From positions 1 to 10,177 of the forward strand of contig NZ_CALDDG010000028.1 of assembly GCF_937936435.1 (NCBI RefSeq): a DNA stretch of 10,177 nucleotides, written 5' to 3'. The stretch comes from an uncultured Sulfuricurvum sp. (GTDB taxonomy: Bacteria > Campylobacterota > Campylobacteria > Campylobacterales > Sulfurimonadaceae). Under the pieces are notes generated by a model that searched no databases, was not told the DNA's origin, and saw nothing but the letters and a program-made list of their open reading frames with translations. Both the position numbers and the translations under genes were made by a program. How positions within the stretch are numbered: the first letter of the stretch is position 1; each line of letters starts with the position of its first letter. Positions 6,030 through 10,177 of the stretch are shown here, piece after piece.

Positions 6030-8317
6030 TAGCCCTCTTCACCCATAAACCGTTTAGAAAACTCGGAGTGCAGTACGCTGTACGCTTCGTCGAAATCAAA
6101 CTCTTTATCTTTATTCAGCGCCGATTCTTCGATAACGTACGCCAGACGCGAAAGTTCGTCAAAACGAAAATTTGCACTCGAACCTTTGATCGAGTGGGCG
6201 ATAAAAGGGATATCCTCATACGCTTTTTCGGCGATTGCATTCTCCAACTCTCTTAGCGAATGCTCCATCTTTTGGCAGTATATTCCCAGCAGGTAGTCGA
6301 TCTGCTCTTCATCCAGCATCAAAGCACTCTTGAGGTGTTCCATATCGATCGCCGGCCATTTGGATTTTTGTTTGGGCTTCTGTTCATTTTTTTGAATCGG
6401 TTTCGGGCTGAGATAACGGTCAAAAATCTGTTCGATCTCTTTCAGGACAATCGGTTTTCCTAAAAAAGCATCATAACCGTTTTGGATCGAACGTTCACGC
6501 GCCCCTTTGATCACATTGGCCGTCAAGGCCACGATAGGGGTGTGCGGTTTTTTATTTTTTTCTTCATACGCCAAAATCGAAAGGGTCGCTTCATTCCCGT
6601 TCATATACGGCATTTGCTCGTCCATCAATATCAGATCGAACGGCTGCGAACAATACAGTTCCAACGCTTCAACCCCGTTACTCGCAATCACGTATTCAAG
6701 ACCGTAGCGTTCCAATACGATTCGGATCAATTCTTGATTGGCATGATTATCTTCCGCAACGAGAATCCTTCCCGAAAATCCGTACCCGCTGTTAATCCCC
6801 AGAGCCGTCGGAAGAGAAGGTTGATTGATCCCTAAAACTTCACTGAGGGCATTTTGCAGTTTGGTACAGTAAATCGGAAACGTAAGCGGTGTAATCGTCT
6901 CTATCGTGTCGTAACGGTCATCGAGAAAATCCAAAATCGCGACCGAAGGAATCTGCTGTTCAATAATATATTCTCGAGTCTCGTCATCAATGGAGCTTTC
7001 AAGAAAAATCAGCAGATCGCATTCGTCTTTGACCGTTTTAATACGGCAAACGTCCAATCCGAAATGATCCCAGTAGCGTTGCAGGGATTCGAGCTTATAG
7101 CTCTCGGAAGGATCATATTCCAATAATCCGAACCGTATCCCCTCAAACATCGAGATATCGAATTTCGCAATTTCGCACTCATGATTCACCACAACCGGAA
7201 TACTCAGGGTAAACAAGCTCCCTTCTCCTAAAGCCGACTGAAGCTCGATCGTCCCTCCCATGTGTTGGGCCAGTTGTTTACAGATAGAGAGTCCCAGCCC
7301 TGTCCCCTCGTTAATTCGGATAACCCCTTCATAGGCCTGTGAAAATGCGTCGAATATCCGCTGCTGATCTGCGGACGATATACCGATTCCGTCATCACGT
7401 ACCGATAAGGATAAAAGCCCTCGGTCATACCGGGCTTCGACATGGATTGCTCCTTCCGGATGGCTGAATTTGATTGCATTGCTCAAAAAGTTCCCGACAA
7501 TCTGTTTGATTCGCACCGCATCGGCAATAATCTCATAGGGGATAGAAGGATCGATAAAACTGGTCAGAGTGATACTTTTGGAATTGGCACTGGGGACGAA
7601 AAGTTCCATCGTATGAGAGATTTCGTCATGGATGTTAAACGGTTGAGGATCGATTGCAAATTCACCGCTTCGGAGTTTACTAAAATCGAGAATATCGTTA
7701 ATGATATGGAGGAGATTTTCACCGCTATTCGAGATGATATCGAGATATTTTTGGTAGCGGGGATTGATCGTCTCATCCCGAAGTAGCGATACAAATCCTA
7801 AAATAGCGTTAAGCGGTGTCCGTATTTCATGTGACATATTAGATAGGAAATACTCTTTGGCCTTGGAGGCATTGATTGCTTCTTGCTCTTTTTGATAAAT
7901 CGTATCGGTATAGAGTTTCAGCACCCCCGCAAAATTTCGATCAAACAGATAACTGACGGCCGTAAAGATTTCGGGTGAATTAATTCCCATGCGGTACGTA
8001 CTGTTCAGAACCGCCCGTTTAAAATGGGTACAAAGGGTAAAAAGTTCATCGGCACGGAGATCTTTATTTTTTAAATATTCGATCAGATCGGCGATCACCG
8101 GACATTCGCCGATAACCATCTGTCCGGAGACCACTCCCATAAAGTAATCGAACACGTTCCCTGCGTAATGGGCAATAAACAACTCTTGATCAATTTCATG
8201 ACGCTGTAAAATGGAGGCGCATTCCTCTTCAGCAACCCAGTCTTGTAAAATCTCCTCTTTTGCCGCTATCAAAACCATTTTCGAGTTATACAACCCGCTG
8301 ATATCGTGGAGACTCAT
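6014..8317 (-). CDS. Soluble hybrid sensor histidine kinase with REC and Hpt domains
   Basis: A 767-residue multi-step phosphorelay kinase without membrane segments, so it senses a cytoplasmic signal or partner. Domains in order: helical N-terminal region 1-150 of unidentified fold, beginning with a stretch (EEILQDWV) reminiscent of RsbR-type N-domains; HisKA with His163 (MSHEIRTPLN); HATPase with Asn280, DDGIG 308-312 and GTGLGLS 338-344; a degenerate receiver at about 392-495 with Leu where the phospho-Asp should be; an intact receiver with Asp522/523, Asp566 (DLILMDEQMP) and Lys621; a charged KPKQKSK linker; and an Hpt domain with His708 (IAHSIKGSSANF). The start is ATG 8317, six bases from AAGGAA. 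A TTG eleven codons upstream has no such support. Phosphate likely runs His163-Asp566-His708-Asp55 of the convergent regulator; that final step is inferred. Confidence 0.94.
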   Translation of the reverse strand: MSLHDISGLYNSKMVLIAAKEEILQDWVAEEECASILQRHEIDQELFIAHYAGNVFDYFMGVVSGQMVIGECPVIADLIEYLKNKDLRADELFTLCTHFKRAVLNSTYRMGINSPEIFTAVSYLFDRNFAGVLKLYTDTIYQKEQEAINASKAKEYFLSNMSHEIRTPLNAILGFVSLLRDETINPRYQKYLDIISNSGENLLHIINDILDFSKLRSGEFAIDPQPFNIHDEISHTMELFVPSANSKSITLTSFIDPSIPYEIIADAVRIKQIVGNFLSNAIKFSHPEGAIHVEARYDRGLLSLSVRDDGIGISSADQQRIFDAFSQAYEGVIRINEGTGLGLSICKQLAQHMGGTIELQSALGEGSLFTLSIPVVVNHECEIAKFDISMFEGIRFGLLEYDPSESYKLESLQRYWDHFGLDVCRIKTVKDECDLLIFLESSIDDETREYIIEQQIPSVAILDFLDDRYDTIETITPLTFPIYCTKLQNALSEVLGINQPSLPTALGINSGYGFSGRILVAEDNHANQELIRIVLERYGLEYVIASNGVEALELYCSQPFDLILMDEQMPYMNGNEATLSILAYEEKNKKPHTPIVALTANVIKGARERSIQNGYDAFLGKPIVLKEIEQIFDRYLSPKPIQKNEQKPKQKSKWPAIDMEHLKSALMLDEEQIDYLLGIYCQKMEHSLRELENAIAEKAYEDIPFIAHSIKGSSANFRFDELSRLAYVIEESALNKDKEFDFDEAYSVLHSEFSKRFMGEEGYYSSK

Positions 8318-8323
8318 ACCCAC

Positions 8324-8329
8324 TTCCTT
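8324..8329 (-). promoter_or_regulatory. Ribosome binding site fixing the hybrid kinase start
   Basis: Read on the minus strand this is AAGGAA, six bases before ATG 8317. It decides the start in favour of that ATG over the in-frame TTG at 8350, which has no comparable site. Confidence 0.75.
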
Positions 8330-8367
8330 AGATCGAATTATTGGGAGCAATGATACTCTAAAAAGGT

Positions 8368-8389
8368 TAAGAGTTATTGTTATCTCTTA
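8368..8389 (-). terminator. Weak hairpin with T-run between pseudo-deformylase and kinase genes
   Basis: On the minus strand TAAGAG and CTCTTA form a six-base-pair stem with a ten-base loop, followed three bases later by TTTTT. This could be a weak intrinsic terminator or attenuator just after the pseudo-deformylase stop codon. A competing stem (ACTCT 8355-8359 with AGAGT 8370-8374) shares one arm. The stem is short and A+T-rich, so read-through into the kinase gene is likely. Confidence 0.3.
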
Positions 8390-8392
8390 TAG

Positions 8393-9199
8393 TTAAGGCT
8401 TTATCCAAAAGAAAACGGCCGAAGCGACAATCGCCAGCTGAAACGCCAAAATAGCGACCGTCCCGATGATATTTCCCGTTTGACAGCTGGTACATTGTTT
8501 GTAAAGTCTGGATTCGTACTGGGCATAGAAAAAATAGATTACGATCAGCGCGACGATAGCCGCTAAAACTGCAAGATCGATCCGATAAACCCATTCACGC
8601 ACTTTTTCAGAAACAAAAAACGGTACAAGTGAGGATAGCGCCACACCTGAAATCAAATATTTCGCACCAAGTTTAAACCGGTCACGATAAAAGATGGTTG
8701 GACAGGATCCGCCATCGGCAACCAAACCGTATTCAAGATAATCATTGATCCGCTGCTTCATCTCTTTATCGACACGGTCGACGAATGTGCTTCCGAAACA
8801 ATAATCCAGCTGCTGCTGAAACGTCCGCGCCAAATCGCCGGAAAAATTCCGATGATGCGACTCGCCGTGTATATCTTCGTAAATGACGGTCATCGTCTCA
8901 TACCGATCCACGTCAACGCTGATCCCTTCATAGTAAATGCTTCTCTCCGTCGCCGTCACCATTCCCGAATGTTTAATCATTCGGGAATTAATATACGGAG
9001 TATAGATATCGGCTTCTTTCAGGACGATAATGTTGTACTGGATACCGATTAATATAGCACTTAATGCCTCTAAATCATTCGATTTCATCGTATCGACGAT
9101 GTCGGTTATCCATTGTTCCAGTTCGTCGTTAAAGAAACGGACATTTGCGGATATCAGGCGGACGGTAGGATCAGGATATTTTATGAGCGGCTGAATCAT
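8393..9199 (-). CDS. Membrane-anchored, catalytically dead peptide deformylase-like protein
   Basis: Residues 1-150 of 268 align by eye with E. coli peptide deformylase, the enzyme that removes formyl from nascent N-termini. LIKYPDPTVRLIS matches the deformylase start, and the last 60 residues from the EGCLS motif onward align without a gap up to the FVDRVD end. Every key residue is changed: motif I Gln50 is Leu50; EGCLS is ERSIY, so the metal-binding Cys is Ser87; QHEMDH is QQQLDY, so both His ligands (Gln129, Tyr133) and the catalytic Glu (Gln130) are lost. It should not bind the metal or hydrolyse formyl groups. After a basic linker come three hydrophobic segments (about 177-196, 207-227, 243-264), with a CxxC (Cys236/239) between the last two. 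Deformylases are normally soluble. No good ribosome binding site precedes ATG 9199, but the N-terminal homology fixes the start. Role unknown. Confidence 0.88.
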   Translation of the reverse strand: MIQPLIKYPDPTVRLISANVRFFNDELEQWITDIVDTMKSNDLEALSAILIGIQYNIIVLKEADIYTPYINSRMIKHSGMVTATERSIYYEGISVDVDRYETMTVIYEDIHGESHHRNFSGDLARTFQQQLDYCFGSTFVDRVDKEMKQRINDYLEYGLVADGGSCPTIFYRDRFKLGAKYLISGVALSSLVPFFVSEKVREWVYRIDLAVLAAIVALIVIYFFYAQYESRLYKQCTSCQTGNIIGTVAILAFQLAIVASAVFFWIKP

Positions 9200-9225
9200 G
9201 GTCGGATTACTTTAGAAGAAGGTAG

Positions 9226-9248
9226 ACGGAGGGCCGGAAGCCTTCCGT
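9226..9248. other. G+C-rich hairpin between small ORF and pseudo-deformylase gene
   Basis: ACGGAGGG (9226-9233) and CCTTCCGT (9241-9248) form an eight-pair stem with one G-T pair on the plus strand, or one A-C mismatch on the minus strand, and a seven-base loop. It sits in the 59-base gap between the small ORF and the pseudo-deformylase gene. On the minus strand it is followed by a pyrimidine-rich stretch (CTACCTTCTTCT) without a true T-run, so it is at best a weak terminator or an RNA processing or stability element. Confidence 0.4.
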
Positions 9249-9258
9249 ATAAAACGTT

Positions 9259-9423
9259 TTAGTGGCTTTTGCCGACAACAATAATCATTTTGATGTTAAT
9301 GATTACGAAGCGGATAAACTGCCAGATTTTGCACGTACGAAAAAAACGTGCCCATTTTCCCGGGATCATCGCCGTGTTGAAGTTATCGTTTTTAGCGAAA
9401 TTAAATTCTTCTGGTTTTGCCAT
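9259..9423 (-). CDS. Small basic protein of 54 residues, unknown function
   Basis: A short ORF with a near-perfect ribosome binding site (AGGAGA, five bases before the ATG). It starts MAKPEEFNFAKND, continues with a central PGKWARFFRTCKIWQ (21-35), and ends with a hydrophobic stretch (about 36-50, FIRFVIINIKMIIVV) before GKSH. The C-terminal two thirds is rich in Arg, Lys and aromatic residues, which suggests an amphipathic or membrane-associated helix at the inner face of the membrane. It has one cysteine (Cys31). It lies 72 bases downstream of the sulfide:quinone oxidoreductase gene on the same strand, so it may be co-transcribed and act with that peripheral membrane enzyme; this is inference from position only. 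I do not recognise a named family. The good ribosome site and the non-random composition argue for a real gene. Confidence 0.72.
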   Translation of the reverse strand: MAKPEEFNFAKNDNFNTAMIPGKWARFFRTCKIWQFIRFVIINIKMIIVVGKSH

Positions 9424-9428
9424 AATGT

Positions 9429-9434
9429 TCTCCT
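9429..9434 (-). promoter_or_regulatory. Ribosome binding site of the small basic protein
   Basis: Read on the minus strand this is AGGAGA, five bases before ATG 9423. It is the best match to the ribosomal anti-SD in the right-hand part of the window and the main evidence that the 54-codon ORF is translated. Confidence 0.75.
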
Positions 9435-9448
9435 ATATTTGTATATAA

Positions 9449-9489
9449 GCAGAAGCGACGCTTTCTGCATGACTCTCCTACAGAGAGCC
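9449..9489 (-). other. Two tandem hairpins downstream of the sulfide:quinone oxidoreductase gene
   Basis: On the minus strand GGCTCTC (9489-9483) pairs with GAGAGTC (9477-9471), one pair being G-T, around a five-base loop. A second stem, GCAGAAAGC (9468-9460) with GCTTCTGC (9456-9449), has one bulged A and a three-base loop. Neither is followed by a T-run on this strand, so they look less like a terminator than like an mRNA stabilising or processing element between the flavoprotein gene and the small ORF. On the plus strand the first stem is followed by TTTTT, but no plus-strand gene ends there. Confidence 0.45.
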
Positions 9490-9495
9490 TGGTTT

Positions 9496-10177
9496 TTATT
9501 CCGGAATCACTTTCCAGAAAGGTTTGAGTTTAGCTTTATAGATAAAGAGATAATGCAAGATATGTTTGATCCAGTGACCCGCCAAACCGATCTCTCCGAA
9601 AGTATAGTCGGTATCACGACCCGTACCCGGATATTTGTCGAAGTCAGGAACGACCGGATATACCGTCATAGCAGCCGCTTGACCATCGAACCAACCTTTA
9701 CCGGCAGATGCAACACACGCCGCACCCATTTCAGCCATCGACGCTTCATGCAAGTGAGCGCTTGAACCTTGTTTGATCAAATCGCATACACTGTGAGCGA
9801 CCGCTTTACCGATAATACCGCTCGGCATACCGGTACGTGGAGGAGTCGGGTTGATGACGGTTCCGTTTGGCGATTTCATCGGTTTTGAGATAATGTGCGG
9901 AGGTGCGAATGCAATCCCTGCTGCGAACAAATTCTTGAAGGTAGGATTTTGGTATGTACGAGGCCAGTCAGACGCTTTCCATTCCGCATACGGTTTAGGA
10001 GTATAATCTGCATCGACTTTCATGAAGCCATTTGGCGCGAATACCGTATCGGTGATATCTTCACCTGCTTTGTTATACGCTTTAAGACCGACACCGGCGA
10101 ACGGAGGGATAAGCATCGCGAAGTCGAATGGCTCTTCACCGGTCGTACCGTCAAGCAATTCATATCCGACTTTCCCC
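9496..10177 (-). CDS. Sulfide:quinone oxidoreductase-type flavoprotein, C-terminal part
   Basis: The frame stays open to the right edge, so about 226 codons of the C-terminal part are present and the start lies outside. Recognisable features are PFDFAMLIPPFAGVG, then NLFAAGIAFAPP, matching the FAD-binding AAGIA block of sulfide:quinone oxidoreductases, then PRTGMPSGIIGKAVAHSV, and the tail SMAEMGAACVASAGKG. The last part (GLAGHWIKHILHYLFIYKAKL) is an amphipathic, aromatic- and Lys-rich stretch that probably anchors the protein to the membrane near the quinone pool. These enzymes oxidise sulfide to polysulfide and pass electrons to quinone. The position usually holding the third redox cysteine appears to be Ser, with a Cys eight residues later. 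A flavocytochrome c-like sulfide dehydrogenase subunit is the main alternative. Subtype cannot be set without the N-terminal half. Confidence 0.85.
   Translation of the reverse strand, partial: GKVGYELLDGTTGEEPFDFAMLIPPFAGVGLKAYNKAGEDITDTVFAPNGFMKVDADYTPKPYAEWKASDWPRTYQNPTFKNLFAAGIAFAPPHIISKPMKSPNGTVINPTPPRTGMPSGIIGKAVAHSVCDLIKQGSSAHLHEASMAEMGAACVASAGKGWFDGQAAAMTVYPVVPDFDKYPGTGRDTDYTFGEIGLAGHWIKHILHYLFIYKAKLKPFWKVIPE

Noticed and set aside
8318..8350. Eleven-codon N-terminal extension of the hybrid kinase from TTG 8350
   Set aside because: AAGGAA sits inside this stretch, six bases before ATG 8317, and no comparable site precedes the TTG.
9250..9261. Perfect 12-base palindrome TAAAACGTTTTA
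   Set aside because: It overlaps the stop codon of the small ORF, is A+T-rich and not repeated elsewhere; most likely chance.
9471..9497. Plus-strand intrinsic terminator (stem then TTTTT)
   Set aside because: No plus-strand gene ends upstream of it; the T-run is the end of the minus-strand flavoprotein gene.
9262..9765. Plus-strand ORF of 167 codons
   Set aside because: It covers the small ORF, the hairpin region and the end of the flavoprotein gene in antisense; the minus-strand reading has a strong ribosome site and known motifs.
1..10177. CRISPR arrays, tRNA or rRNA genes, insertion sequences
   Set aside because: No regularly spaced repeats, no tRNA-like or rRNA-like stretches, and no transposase or terminal repeats were seen; nearly all bases are accounted for by protein genes.

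Overview
The window reads as chromosomal DNA from a sulfur-oxidising Campylobacterota (Epsilonproteobacteria) bacterium of the Sulfuricurvum/Sulfurimonas kind. This is inferred from an ArsS-type kinase end, a hemN/GlpC-like pair as known from Helicobacter relatives, a HugZ-type protein and a sulfide:quinone oxidoreductase. No database search was possible, so the genus is only a guess. Coding density is very high, and several genes overlap end to end.

Layout: (1) 1-366, plus strand: the C-terminal end of a sensor histidine kinase cut by the window edge. (2) 350-5096, minus strand: a tightly packed six-gene run transcribed right to left: hemN, a two-cluster Fe-S CCG-domain protein, a HugZ-like flavin/heme protein, a small DsrE-family protein, lgt and an A+T-rich lipoprotein. 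Spacings are +5, -4, -8, +12 and -4 bases, so this is almost certainly one operon. It joins anaerobic heme synthesis, a possible heme-handling protein, a sulfur-relay-like protein and prolipoprotein processing. (3) 5097-5279: a divergent intergenic region with a good promoter for the next gene and two inverted pairs of a GATAA-type half-site. (4) 5280-6029, plus strand: a REC/coiled-coil/winged-helix response regulator. (5) 6014-8317, minus strand: a soluble hybrid histidine kinase (helical N-terminus, HisKA, HATPase, degenerate receiver, true receiver, Hpt) that overlaps the regulator gene tail to tail. Together they hold every step of a phosphorelay. (6) 8393-9199, minus strand: a protein I align over its N-terminal 150 residues with peptide deformylase; all metal ligands and catalytic residues are replaced and a membrane domain is fused to the C-terminus. 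(7) 9259-9423, minus strand: a 54-residue basic small protein with a strong ribosome binding site. (8) 9496-10177, minus strand: the C-terminal part of a sulfide:quinone oxidoreductase-type flavoprotein.

The most unusual item is the membrane-anchored pseudo-peptide-deformylase. It lies between a sulfide-oxidation locus and a multi-domain phosphorelay kinase. Its catalytic loss and membrane fusion can be read directly from the sequence; its function is unknown. The small protein between it and the sulfide:quinone oxidoreductase is also uncharacterised as far as I can tell.
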